A DNA stretch of 64,000 nucleotides from the NCBI GenBank assembly GCA_964019155.1, contig OZ025243.1:17423618-17487617 (forward strand). The letters run 5' to 3'. The notes below the pieces were generated by a model, which was not told the origin of the DNA, searched no databases, and saw only the letters and a list, made by a program, of their open reading frames with translations. Positions 1-13,405 of this stretch are shown here, in pieces. Position numbers and translations under genes: made by a program. Origin of the DNA: Osedax fenrisi (lineage: Eukaryota > Annelida > Polychaeta > Sabellida > Siboglinidae). Position 1 is the first letter of the stretch. Each line of letters opens with the position of its first letter.

Positions 1-430
1 ATAGTCTATATATATATAATATTGCTATTTTTAAAGTGAATCTTAAATGAGATATTACCATATACAAAATACTGATAATATAGTTGAAATTTAGAAGGTA
101 TCATAAATATTTAACCACTTGGTAATTTAATATATAGATATAACTAATTAAATTAAACTATCTACATTATAAATTATAATATGAAAATAATATATAATAC
201 ATATTTAATATGAAAATAATTGAGATAATAGTTAAATAACAATAATACTATGTTGTTTGGCAGTAGTTAGTAAGTGTTGATAGTAGGGGATTACACTGTC
301 CAATAATATCGCTCTATGTCATAGGAGATACTGGTATTTTACAACTTATATCAAGTTTAGTATAATAAAAGATATTGTAAACTAAAGTTTTATATTCATA
401 AAATATAATCTGTATATTATATTATATTAT

Positions 431-930
<500 letters not shown>

Positions 931-1365
931 ATCACAACCTACTAACAATAGCATCCTTATTTATTACCTAATATTGACAATGAATGATATGAAGTGATTA
1001 AGCAACTAAAGGAGAGGAACAAAGGAAACTTAATTATAGTATACACACACACTGACAGCGATGTCACACCCCACCGGTACAAGGGTGTATACCCATAGGG
1101 TGTACTGTATCGCATGGCAGTGGTGTCTGTAGGCTAGTGATACCTATAGCAGCATTACTACTACTAGACTGGTGTCCTGAGATAGTGATGTGATGGCTAC
1201 ATGGCAGTAGTGTAGGTGTAGGTAGAGGTAGAGGTGGAGGTAGGTAGAGGTAGGGGTAGAGGTAGGTATAGTAAACAGTGGAGCTAGAGGAGAGAACACA
1301 GTCAGGCGACAGGTAATTATGGGTAATTATAATGTAGTGGGTGTTGGAGGTGGTACTACTGTGGG

Positions 1366-1510
1366 TGGTCCTAGTGGAGCTGGTAATGGAGCTGGTAGTT
1401 GGGCCGGTAGTGGGGCTGGTAGTGGGGCTAGTAGTGGAGCTGGTAGTTGGGCCGGTAGTGGGGCTGGTAGTAGAGCTAGTAGTGGGGCAGGTAGTGGGGC
1501 TGGTAGGGGA
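1366..1510. repeat. 12-bp / 48-bp minisatellite (GGTAGTGGGGCT)
   Basis: Twelve-bp units arranged in a 48-bp higher-order period: the translated GSWAGSGAGSGASSGA unit recurs after 16 residues. The array is GC-rich, in frame on both strands and lies in a 73-codon plus-strand frame from 1319. Coding status is unsupported. Confidence 0.8.
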
Positions 1511-2929
1511 GATAAGGTACAGATAAGTGGCGCCAAATAAGCGGTGTTTGTAGTACAGTTGTAGTGAAGGACAGAGAATAGGACATTGATTTTTAACTTC
1601 GCAAACAACATACTATTGTTGTTATGACAATGACAACAACTTTTCTACTAATGATGAAGGTCTATATAATTAGGTGTGTATGTATATGTGTATATGTGTA
1701 TGTGTGTATGTGTGTGTGTGTATGTATATGTGTATGTGTGTATGTATGTATGTATGTATGTGTGTTTGTATGTACATATATAAATATATGTTTCTGTATG
1801 TTTATATTTGTGTGTGTGTGTGTGTTAGTATGAGTGTATTTATGTGTGTATGCATGTAGGTGTGCATATTTGTATGTTTGTATGTAAAAGACAGAATAAC
1901 AAGCTAAAGGTGCATGTTAAACAGTATATTGATACTGAATATCATGTACATATGGCTGAATTCAAGTGTGAGTGAGTGAGAGAGAGAGAGAGAGTGTGTG
2001 TGTGTATGTGTATGTGTGTGTGTGTGGGACATTATAAATAGATACTACCTAATAGGGTAGGTAAAACAGATGTTTGTCAGTTACAATGTTATTTATAAAT
2101 CTCTGGCTGGGCAGATGGCATAAGTCATTATCAGTTGTTATTTATGATTTACAGCACCATGATGTCTTTTATTCACTTCAATGAACAATCTGGCTGTGAG
2201 GTGCATGTATTCAATCTATTGTATGCTATTGGTGTGTGAGTGAGGAGTGAGTGGGTGTGGGAGTGGAGTGATTACTGGTGTGGAGTGAGTGTGGGTGTGG
2301 AGTGATTGTGTGGGGTGGGTGGGTATGGCAGTAAGTTGTAGTGTGATATATAATATGTTTTCTAACATTAAAATAACAAAATTGTAACACAAATATTAAA
2401 TAACTAATATATATATATATAAAATAAGATGACAGGCTAGTATATATTGATAACTGTTGATTTGTTGTGATAGTCCCAAGTGCTAATTAGGTAATTGATT
2501 GCAGAAACTTAAACACATGAAAGTGATACAGCTATATTGACATGTTCCATGTGGGAAATCATATGTGAAGTTAGTGCTTGTTGTAATGAATATTCACTGT
2601 GATTAGTAATGAGAATATATCTTATACTTGCTATGTCGGCCTATATGTAAGATAAACATAGACTATATAGTCTGTAAGCAATACTCAGATATCATTAGAG
2701 AAGTAAAGTTGGAAGAATATAGGAGATATCAGGATTTTATTTATTCATTTAGAATGAATGTTGTTTGTTAATTTAATATAGCACCTTTGTTATATAAATA
2801 CATAGTTAGTATTAATTTTGTATTACTTTTGTAATTATAAAAGTAATTTATAAATATATATCTTAAAATGGAAGTAATGTATTTAACTGCTGTGATATAT
2901 TAAATAAATATAGTTTATATTATAAGTTT

Positions 2930-2991
<62 letters not shown>

Positions 2992-3205
2992 GCCATACTA
3001 ATATACACACCTGATACAAATACCTGTTACTGCCTACTAACACTGCTACTACACAGATACATGTCATATATACATGTCAATATTGTCATTAATATTCCCT
3101 TGTATTCATTCATTAAACTATGTGAAATACAGCATTATCTATGTGTATGTATTCGTTATAAATATACACACACACACACACACACGCAATACCTTAAGGT
3201 TCTAA

Positions 3206-3274
3206 ATATATATATATATATATATATAATTTATATTATATATAAAATACAACATGTTGTATTTTATATATAAT

Positions 3275-3303
<29 letters not shown>
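3206..3303. repeat. Near-perfect 98-bp palindrome
   Basis: Centred between 3254 and 3255 at AACA|TGTT; arms read AAAATACAACA outward into TATATAATATAAATT and (TA)n. Would form a cruciform or hairpin. Just downstream of CDK4/6 exon 4. Confidence 0.9.
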
Positions 3304-3312
<9 letters not shown>

Positions 3313-3471
3313 AGTATTGCAAAGTGATAATTATATAATAGAGCTATATTCACTAGAGAAATATGTCTACTATGAGATCTACTATCTATGAGTGATATCT
3401 ATCAGTGACAAGTTAAGAAAGTCAACCGAACGCTATAAATAGAATCACATATCTCTAGCGAACGACGCGAC

Positions 3472-6400
3472 CTTGATTCTGGGGGTCGGTAGCAGGGGAC
3501 TCTGGTATTTCTCGATGTACTTGGAGAGGTCTTGTTGCACGTGTTCGAACACCAGGTAGAGCTGCAGTTCGCTGGACTTCCTGTTGCCGGGACATACGTC
3601 GAGTAGCCTGAAGGTGGAGGCACCGGGCGTAATGTTACATAAACGAGTCACCCGCGAGTTAGTTAATTAGTAATCTATTTTTAGATGAGATCGCGCTATA
3701 ATTAGCATGAAAACTGTTCTTTATCGGATATCAATTATGAACTAAACAACCTCGGGTATGTTGACTTTTTAATGGTTTATTTATTTTTTGTTTTTTGAAT
3801 AAATAACTCCATTAAGTGTTGATAAATGATTATTATAAATAGGTTAAAGTTATATAACAGTCATTTATATAAATATATATAATAGTATTGTTCAGTTTTT
3901 AAATTGTTTTTTCGATTTTCATATAGTCCCAGATTATATCTAAATTATACGCATGCTAGAAACTTTGTTAATGCTTCATTATATAATGAATCATAATAAA
4001 TTATATAAATTGTATACTATTTTTATAATAGAATATATATCGTATATTTATATATATCCTTAAAATATATATATGTAGCAGACTATCATCTTATATATTT
4101 TCAATGCAGTTGTTTTTAAGTTAATATTATAGATTTTTAATTAGTTATTTTATTTAGTTGTGTATTATGTAATAATTATAAATGTTAATTTCGTCTAGTG
4201 ATTTTTGTGTTTTTAGTTAAAATTTTAATGTTATTTAGTTTATTATATATTTTTAATTGGTTATATTTTTGTTTTCTTTTATGGAATGTTGATTTTATGT
4301 ATATTGATTTTTGTGTTTTTTTATTTAGTGTTATTTAGTTTATAGAATTGGTTAGACCAATATTAGAAATAATATAATCTGAATTATATTAGATTTAATA
4401 ATATTATTTCATTTTTGATTATACCTTGACACGTGGAGGTTTGTAAAACATTATATTGTATTATTCCATATTGTAATTCTGTATATATGTTAAACAGCAT
4501 TAGTGTATGGTTTTTTGATGATTTCTAAATAAAATGTAAAGAGTAAATACAACGTTCCTCTATCATTTTGAGTGGTGTTATATTGCAAACACTTATTTTC
4601 GGCCACTCATTATTACATTTGGTGACATTAACGGGATCACTGTATTTTAATTATTATAAAATTATAATTATTATAATTGTATATAATTATTTATAAATTA
4701 TATATAATAAAGTTTATAATAATATTATATCAATTATTATAAAGAACAAAATATGCAAAATAAGATATAAAATCAAATATTATTTAATATTTTATATTCT
4801 TCTGCATATTCTACTTTTTTATATACTTTAATATATTTTACATTATTACTAATAGTAATTTACTATTAATAATATAATTATATGTGTTATTATATTTTAT
4901 ATAATATAAATACTTATAAATTTAATTTTGTTAATTATTTTGATTTAAATCTCTATTAAATTCATGTAATTATAAAATTAAATATTTTTAAAATAATGAA
5001 TAATTATAGTAATTAGTGAATGTATTAAACTTTATGATAGATATTTTTATGTCACCTAGTCCTTGAGAATTTAAAATCTTTAAAATGTGCAATATTTTTG
5101 AATTTTTGTATCTGAGATAATGGTACTAAAAATTACTATCTCGAGATAATATAATAAATAAAAATATATACACTTTTAAATGATTACAAAAATTATCGAA
5201 TAGTTTGAAATTAATTATAATTAGAAATAAAATATAAAATAATATTACAATTTTTTTTTTGTTTTTTGATGTTTTCCTATATTTTTTTGTTTTTCTTGAT
5301 TTTTTTTCTATATTTTTTATTTTGGAGTTTTTATAGGTTTTTGATTGTTTTAGATAGTGTTTTATATAGTATCAAAATGATAAAAATATAATATGTGTTA
5401 GATTAAAAGTATCACATGACCATATATTATTGATTGAAAAGTGGACATAATTAAGTTTCAATAAATAATTCTGAAATACTTGCTTTTATTTTCCCCTCAT
5501 TGAGTAGTTTCCTTAAATATTACATATTTGGGATAAGTGGTAATAGTTTAATATAAAAATTATTTAGGAGATACACACAAAATAATTAAAATATTACAAA
5601 TACTTATTTGAGATATTCAAATAGTTTTATCACCGGAAATGTTATATACCATACACGAGCATTATTCTAAAATCCATATACCCAGTTTTAGATACCTGTC
5701 AATTTCAAACATAAGTAAACTCATATAAAATAAAATAAACTAAAAACCTTGAAGTCATCACAGGGGATGATGTTAATTGATAATGATAACTTATTCTGTA
5801 GTAGTTAGGTGCTCAATTAGTAATACTAGTAGTGTTCGTTGTACTATGTAAGATGTGAGGCACATGTATGTGAGTGTGTATTTATGTGTGTATGTGTGTG
5901 TGTTAGTATGTATGTGTCTATACAATAATTGTGTGTATTTAAGTGTAATTGTAATAGTAATAGTTTATATAAACACTTAAATATATAAGACATATCTCAA
6001 AAGTGTATAGACAATGTAATCATAAATTATAATAAATCAATAATCAGCAGTATGTGTGTGCGAGTGTATGCATGCATGTGCAAGTGTGTGTAAGAGTGTG
6101 TTTGGACGGGTATACACTGATATCATTACTAACTTCACAATATTCGGATGATTAAAACTGTCAATCTGCTTCAGAGTGGCTACTTCTCTCATGGCGCTCA
6201 TGGGCATACCTGTAAGCGAGCGTGTGTGTATGCTTGTGTGGACATGTATATGTGCGTGTGTAGGCATACGTAGGTGTGTTTTAATACAGATACGTATTAA
6301 TAAAATTAATATATAATCAAAAAAATATAGAAATAATTAGTAAGAAAATTATAAATTAGGTAATTATCATTATATATACAATGTATATTGAACACAGACT

Positions 6401-7462
6401 GCTTATATAGTAAGGTGGTAACCATGTTCTTGAGTGTTTGAAGGTATTCTGATCTTCTTGAGAGCCACGTAGCGATTGTTCTGCATATCGCGAGCCTTGT
6501 ACACCGTACCGTAGGCCCCAGTGCCTATTATCTCAACCTAGGGTAGTGAGAGGGGGTAAGGGGAGGGAGGGTGATGGTAGTGGTAATGTCAATAGTATTA
6601 GATGGTAATAATTACCAGACTTCATATTCATTATGTGTGTGCATGTTTATGTATATGTGTTTTACATGTACTACATGACTCTAGATAGTGTATGATTATA
6701 ACTTATAACTATTACCTAATAGATAATATACGTATAACTATTTAGTGTAACTGGTAAACGCTTCAAATATTTACGTTCACTCAATAGGTTTTGTTACGTG
6801 ATTTTAGATTAGTTTTTGTTGCGATGATTTCAAATATGTAACCATTGTATATGTATCACATCCTATATTAATTTATAATTTGTGAAAATATTAAATGAAA
6901 CATTATATTTATACACATTATATTTATCAAAATTAAATAGTAATATATAATTGTAACTATAAGATTATATAAAATATTGTTTTAATGATTTGGTTATTAT
7001 CTATCTTTAACCTATTATCCATGGGTTATTCATCTGTTATCTATCAGATATTATTGATAGGTTATACAGATTAAAACATGTAGCATTATGTGTTAGGCCA
7101 ACATGCATGTATTTATTATAATCCTATAAGTCACCATTGAGAGATTACATCATGTTATATTATGTTAATAACAAACATTAAATGTCCTAAATAGTTAATA
7201 GATTCTTTTCTATTAATTTATTAATCTTAAATTGCACTGATATCAAAGCCATTACTGAATAAAGGGCTTTACTGGTGTTAACCATAATGCCTATTAGCTA
7301 TTTATCACTATTTATTGTTTTGAATACAAATCTATGAGAAACCTATACATATATATATATATATGTATTTAAACAGTTTTTAAGATGAGTTTTTGAAATT
7401 ATTTAGTGTTTAGAAACACCCATTAGAAAAGGTAGAATACAATAGTTTACATATATTTTCTA

Positions 7463-7506
<44 letters not shown>

Positions 7507-7751
7507 TTACATAAACATAATATTACAATTTTATTAATTAGGATATGATCTATTTATGGGAGTAATAGATGGTTATTCAAATTTTAAAAATGAAAAATTT
7601 TAAATTCATATCATATGAATCATATGTAATTAAGATGGATTCAGAATTTTCATTTTGTTAACAATATAAAAATAATTTAATTTACAAAATACAAAATACA
7701 AAAATTTTATTGATCATTATTATTATTTCTTCTCAATAAAAAGTATATTTA

Positions 7752-7810
<59 letters not shown>

Positions 7811-10259
7811 CTATATATTTATATTATTAATGAAAATATATTATATAAATATAGATTTGTATAACAAAATTATCACTGATAAATTATCAGTGATAATACA
7901 TATTGTTATTTATAATTAATTTCCATATATTTCACTAAACTTTTAAATTGATTTTCTCAGTATTTTTATTTGTAATAATATAAAAATATAAATTTAAATG
8001 TTCATATTTCTACAACAAAATAAATGTTTGCAACATTTTTTGGTGTACATAATTACACATTTTTAAATTAAAATCATATAATAAGTTATTTTATTTAGGT
8101 GATATAATTATAATCATTATATCTTACATAGATACAATATGGGTAAATGTTGAAAATGTAAAATAGTGAAATATAATTTCTATGTATATATTTCTAAATA
8201 TTTAATTGTAGTAAAATAATAAAAGACAAAATATATTAATATAAAATAATTATATATATATATATATAGTATATATATTTTACTAAAATCTTGAAACTAT
8301 ATTAATTATTTGAAATACAAACTTTGTAATATAATTTAAAAGTAAATTCATATAATATATATAATTAATATAATAATATAGATAACTAATCAAACACACT
8401 AACCAGGGTTGGTCGTTTTTTTTGATTTTTTTGGTTTTTTTAACATTATAAAAACATTCAATCAAAATAAGGAATCGATTAGGCAATGATAAGGCTGTAA
8501 AACTTGTTTTTTTATTTCGAGAATTAAATTGATTATATTTCTATTAGAAATCATCTAATTATTATTATTATTATTATTTTTTAAATTATTATATTGTTAC
8601 AATTTGTAACTTGTATTTTATTGCGAGAATTATATTGATTATATTTCTAATTACTGTATTGTTATTTTTTTAATTATTATTTTGTTATAATTTGTAACTA
8701 TTTTTTTTATTATATTTTACTTTATTTTTATAATAAATATATTTTTATAAAATAATTTTATTAACATTTAATATTCATTAGTGTTGTATATTTTATACTT
8801 ACTCTATATATGTATGTTTTGCACAGACATTTAATAATCGATCTAGGTATATATAATATTTTCTAATTAATAATCTTATTATCTCAACATTTAATTATAA
8901 AAAAACCAAAAAAACCAAAAAAAACAAATAATCCAAAAAAACCACAAAAAAAACATAAAAACCGGTTTATTTGGTTTTTTTTTTAAAACCAAAAAAACCG
9001 CCAACCCTGACACTAACACATATTTGGAACCCCCTATTAGTAATAGACTCTAATATAATTATAATAGACTCTATTAATAGAGCCTATTACTAATAAGTTG
9101 TATTATTAATATCATATTTAATATAGGTTCCCTATGATAACCATATTATAGGTATAGCAATGAGATTTTTTATTTTGTAGCTAGAATAAAATTATTAATA
9201 CCACTGGAAAGAGGATGAAAAAGTAATATAAGTTTAATATTTTACTTTGTTGGTATAATTAATAATAAAAAAGTTATGGTCAAAAGAATGGCCACCTTTT
9301 TAGGGTATTAATTCAGACAACTATTTTGGTAATTCAATTTTTATCATCTAATATTCAATATTTTTTTTATTTTTTTTTCACACATTATTTTAAATAAGAT
9401 TTTAAATTATATAAAATAAAAAAAAACTATTTTTTTCCACATATTTTTTTCAACTTTTTATATGAATTTACTATAAAAATAAGAACAATTTTAACTTCAC
9501 AATTAATTTATAATATATTTATTATTACAGATTACAAAGCCAAGAAGAATCAATTTATTATTTAATCAGTTAAGCTGCTAAATATTTTCAAAATATTTCA
9601 CTGCTGTGTATATTTATCAAACTATCATATTAATTTTTTACAATATCTGTATATATACATATAGTATGTTATACATTATTTATTTCAAAGGTGCATGTTA
9701 TAGTTTAGCAAATATACTTTACATTATTTACTTTATTCAATTATATCTTTTCTTAAATCATTAAATAAGATATATGATTACTAAAGGTGTGTTTCAATAT
9801 TTATTTTGGTGTATTCATAAATTATTTATTAAATAGATATGTTTAGTTATGACATGTGAATACAACAACATAATGTTATTCAATATGATATTACTAATAT
9901 GATATTAGTAATATCATATTAAATATGGCCTTTTATATATAAAATATATAATTAATATATATTATTAATTGGTTTACTGGGATGTTTACTATCAATAATA
10001 TATTTTAAATATAAATAAAATTGCAAATATATTATGAATTATAATATATTATATACTAATAAAAATTAACTTAATAAAAAATACATATAATATCTTTATA
10101 TTTGAAATTAATTAATAGAAAAATTATTATTATATACATAAATATGATATAACAAAATACATAGTTACATATATTATGATAATATAACAGTGTATAAACC
10201 TCTTCATATGTTGTTCTATGTGATCTCGGCATGTTATGCATGTTACCAGGTAGACTCAT
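3472..10259 (-). CDS. CDK4/6: CDK4/6-like cyclin-dependent kinase, 5' four coding exons (partial)
   Basis: Serine/threonine kinase that with D-type cyclins drives G1 progression. Four exons join in frame: 10200-10259, 6423-6537, 6134-6209, 3472-3607 (387 nt, 129 codons). Exon 2 gives the glycine-rich loop GTGAYGTVYKAR and the VALKK lysine. Exon 3 gives GMPMSAMREVATLKQ, the C-helix (PSTAIRE-equivalent) in the form typical of CDK4/6. Exon 4 gives HPNIVKLLDVC across the junction, then LVFEHVQQDLSKYIEKY with the hinge. All junctions keep phase; donors are GTTTAT, GTTACC, GTTAGT and a weak GTCGCG after exon 4. The HRDLKPQN, DFG and C-lobe exons are not found in 1-3471 and presumably lie beyond the left edge. 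Exon 1 sits in duplicated unit A, and its duplicate is stranded at 23340-23399. Family assignment is strong; completeness is unknown. The exon 4 donor is the weakest point. Confidence 0.88.
3608..6133. other. CDK4/6 intron 3
   Basis: AT-rich sequence between exons 3 and 4 with a possible LTR relic (4427-4640) and T-rich tracts (5250-5330). No other feature seen. Confidence 0.75.
4427..4640 (+). mobile_element. Possible solo LTR with primer-binding-site remnant, CDK4/6 intron 3
   Basis: A 191-bp segment begins TGACACGTGG, carries AATAAA at about 4529 and ends CATTATTACA. It is followed directly by TTTGGTGACATTAACGGGAT, which looks like the leader of LTR retrotransposons. No second LTR or coding remnant is seen, so this would be a truncated relic. 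Called on pattern only. Confidence 0.35.
6538..10199. other. CDK4/6 intron 1, containing the duplication breakpoint
   Basis: Starts at the CCCTAG acceptor of exon 2. The segment from about 6722 is duplicated. Contains (TA)n runs (7470-7500, 7755-7808), the hAT-type MITE and a 0.74-kb unit-A-specific block (9148-9885) without clear termini. Confidence 0.75.
8404..9009. mobile_element. hAT-type MITE, 606 bp, CDK4/6 intron 1
   Basis: Terminal inverted repeats begin CAGGGTTGG and run on as a T-rich stretch (CGGTTTTTTTGGTTTT-like). An 8-bp target duplication ACACTAAC lies at 8396-8403 and 9010-9017. Unit B has the single uninterrupted ACACTAAC at the matching place near 22050, so the insertion postdates the duplication. 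No transposase ORF. The 8-bp duplication and CAGGG ends fit hAT. Confidence 0.9.
10200..10259 (-). CDS. CDK4/6: CDK4/6 coding exon 1 (start codon)
   Basis: Twenty codons starting ATG AGT CTA CCT and ending ACA TAT GAA GAG before a GTTTAT donor. The product MSLPGNMHNMPRSHRTTYEE joins in phase 0 to VEIIGTGAYG of the next exon. The resulting YEE-VEIIG resembles the YECVAEIGEGAYG start of animal CDK4/6. Intron 1 is 3.7 kb and contains the left breakpoint of the tandem duplication and a hAT-type MITE. The start lies about 3.1 kb from the divergent RagC/D copy A. Confidence 0.8.
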
Positions 10260-13200
10260 TATATTATAATTTATTTATAATTATTAAATATATTAAATTA
10301 ATTAATTGTATTACAAAATATATTTAACAATATACATATTTTTTATAAAATGTAAGTTATTAGTATTTATAATATATGTAAGTTTTAATTAACAATGATT
10401 ATTTGTACTTAAAAACTAATTAATACAAATTTTTAAATTTTTTTTATTTAATATTTTTAAATTCAATAAAATTAAACTTTAATAATGAAACAACGTGAGC
10501 AAAATATAATGGTGTGCATTAATTAAATTTAACAGTTAAATACGTGTAATAAATCGCGTATTCTTTTTAAATAACATATATTATACTTTGTTGGTACTAT
10601 ATTATATTATTGTATGTATACAATTATATACTACATGTTTAATTAATATATTTCTTTACAATATTGAATTATATAAAAATCAGCTTAAAATCTGACCGAT
10701 AAAATTTCAAATTAAAGCCAGGTTAAAAAGGAGAGATAAGATAATTAATAAATTTAAAATTAATATTTTGTAAATTAATGATACAAAATATTATATAAAC
10801 TTATATTTAAAATAATATATTTATTTTAATATTATTTAATAATCGAATATTCAATGATCTATATTATACATAATATATTTTGATATCTTTTTTTAATGAT
10901 AATATTTTGTATTATTCACTGATCATATGACTTGATAAATATTATCCTACATACATTTTATTTTATATTTATAATAAATTCTATTTTATACTCTAATGGT
11001 AATATATACTATTATAAACTTATCATAATATAATAAATAATTATCGCATATTTTTATCATTTATAGATTTATTATATATATTAATTTATAACATCATTAA
11101 TATGCATTTTTTAAATATAATATTTAAATTTTTATATATTTTTTCAAATTTTCATTATTTAAAAAATATTATTTTAAATAATATATCTATATATAATATT
11201 TTACATTACTTTATATTATCATAGATAATTTACTGTTATTTAATTGCGAATACAATTAATTAAAATGTATTCATAATATTAAAATTAATAGAATATTTAC
11301 ATATTTACTGAATTACAAATTAAATTTGTATTTAATCATTTACTAACTTATTTAGTAATTAAATGAAATCAGAATATATATATATATAATATAAAATATA
11401 TAATATATATATTAAAATAAAATATAAATAATATTACTAAAGTGAATAATGTATTTGATTACCATGTAGCGTGAATATCGAAGAAGGCCGCCTATTTTTA
11501 TTAGAATGTCATATTTCAATTTTTATTTTTGGGTTGTTTTATTTCTATGGTTTAGTTTTATTTTTCTATTTTTTAGCTGCATTATATCAATACAATAATA
11601 CGTTATTATCGTACATCACTATCATAGTAACTTACTATGTCAAATTATTTTAAATTGTGCAGTATTACATATATAAGAATCTTCTCCTTAAACTCTGTAA
11701 TTCTTATAACAATAAGCCGCGGCATTCTTTAGATAATTCCCCTGTATGATATATTAACATCATATTAAATATGATAATTTCATTATGAAGTTGATTTGTT
11801 ATGAAGTTTATAACAAATTAAATATTTTCATATTACCCATTTATTATCAGCATACATATTTATATATTTTAACAATTCACGAATATCATAGTGACTCTCA
11901 CTGATAGTCTGATATTGAAATTGTCTTATTATATATATCATATATTATATGAAAATCAAATTGTGTTCACATAAATAAGTGGATCTTATAAAGATAGAAT
12001 TGATACTGTACATAATAGACTCTAAACTATAGAGTCTATAGCCTATATAGTTATGGGTGGATTATTTTTTATAAATACATCAATAAAGTTTATATACATT
12101 TTAATTATATTGGTTATCATTTACATTTAATTTATATTATTATAATATAATACTTATATGAATTCACTAGGCCAAATGATATATTTATTATATATATATA
12201 TATACTAATTCAAGTAGTCTAATTGTAACTAACTATCGCATATGCTAACATCATATACTATTATGATGTGTATTTGATATAGTTAAGCTAGCAGCTGTGA
12301 TTCGCATGCAATAACTACCCTTATTTCTATGCATTACTTATACCCACCTAGCCTATCGCTTATATAGCTTCTCCTATATACCAGTATGTATTTATCAATA
12401 GTAAATATATTTATTATATTGCAATAATATATATATTTATATATATATATATTGTATTATTTAGGTAGAGACCTTTCATTCCATCCTGGAACTTAGATGA
12501 AGTTTTTATTAACTTATATTTAAATGTATTTAATGTCCCTGTGAAGCCACTCTCATGTTAAGGTATCCTTGGTTTTAAAGAGAGACGATCATTTTACACC
12601 ATTATATAAGATCACTTATAAATATTATTTTAAGATCTATTTTAATGGTCCAGACAAGGCTTGCCGTAGCATAATATTTACAAGTAATCTTATATAAAAT
12701 GACCGACTCTCGTTAACACTTGGATGCCTAAACATGAATGCACATGTTAAGGAACATTAGATTATTTGGTTATACGTAAAAATATATCTAAGTTACTGAT
12801 TAGAATGAAAGGACTCTACAATATAAATAATATATATATATATATATAAGGTGAATACCATCAATACTAAATATAAAAAAAGCACTTATATCGGTGAAAT
12901 CCCCATGAAGATCTCAGTCGTATTAATATGAATATAATGATCTATGTATTTTGTTCCTTTAGCTATTAATCATGAAATATACATAAGATTCTCCATTTTA
13001 AGGCTAATGGTATATAGTTGTATTATATATACCATTAGAATATATGTCTATAAATAAACCGCTAATATAAATACAGTAATAAGCACTTCAATAATAGTAT
13101 GTATATATTCTACTAAAAATGTTAATTTGATGGTGATCTTTTTATTATTATCTGAACAAATACAGATAACCCGCCTTTCTTTTAAAGTATATGGAATATA

Positions 13201-13405
13201 GATTATAAATAATGAAAATTTAAATGAATTCCTCTAACAATATAATTAATATGTACGTAGCTTATATAAATCTATTTTGTTCATTACTGTTATTATATTA
13301 ATTTTTGTTTAGTTTAGTTTTATTTAGTTATATTTATTGTTATAATATTCAATATTTATCAGCAGCTACAAACTATATATATATATATATATATCTCTCT
13401 ATGAG
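10260..13405. other. Divergent intergenic region CDK4/6 - RagC/D A
   Basis: AT-rich, duplicated at 23400-28840. Holds the SINE pair and short (TA)n tracts. Presumed to contain both promoters, but I see no clear core elements; CTCTCT directly precedes the RagC/D start. Confidence 0.6.
12456..12830. mobile_element. Head-to-head pair of SINE fragments, unit A
   Basis: 12456-12660 matches, on the minus strand, the body of the SINE at 60603-60900 (TTCATTCCATCCTGGAACTT, ACTCTCATGTTAAGG). 12680-12830 matches the same body on the plus strand (GACTCTCGTTAACAC, GAATGAAAGGACTC). The tRNA heads are lost or decayed at the centre. The whole pair is repeated in unit B. Confidence 0.7.
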
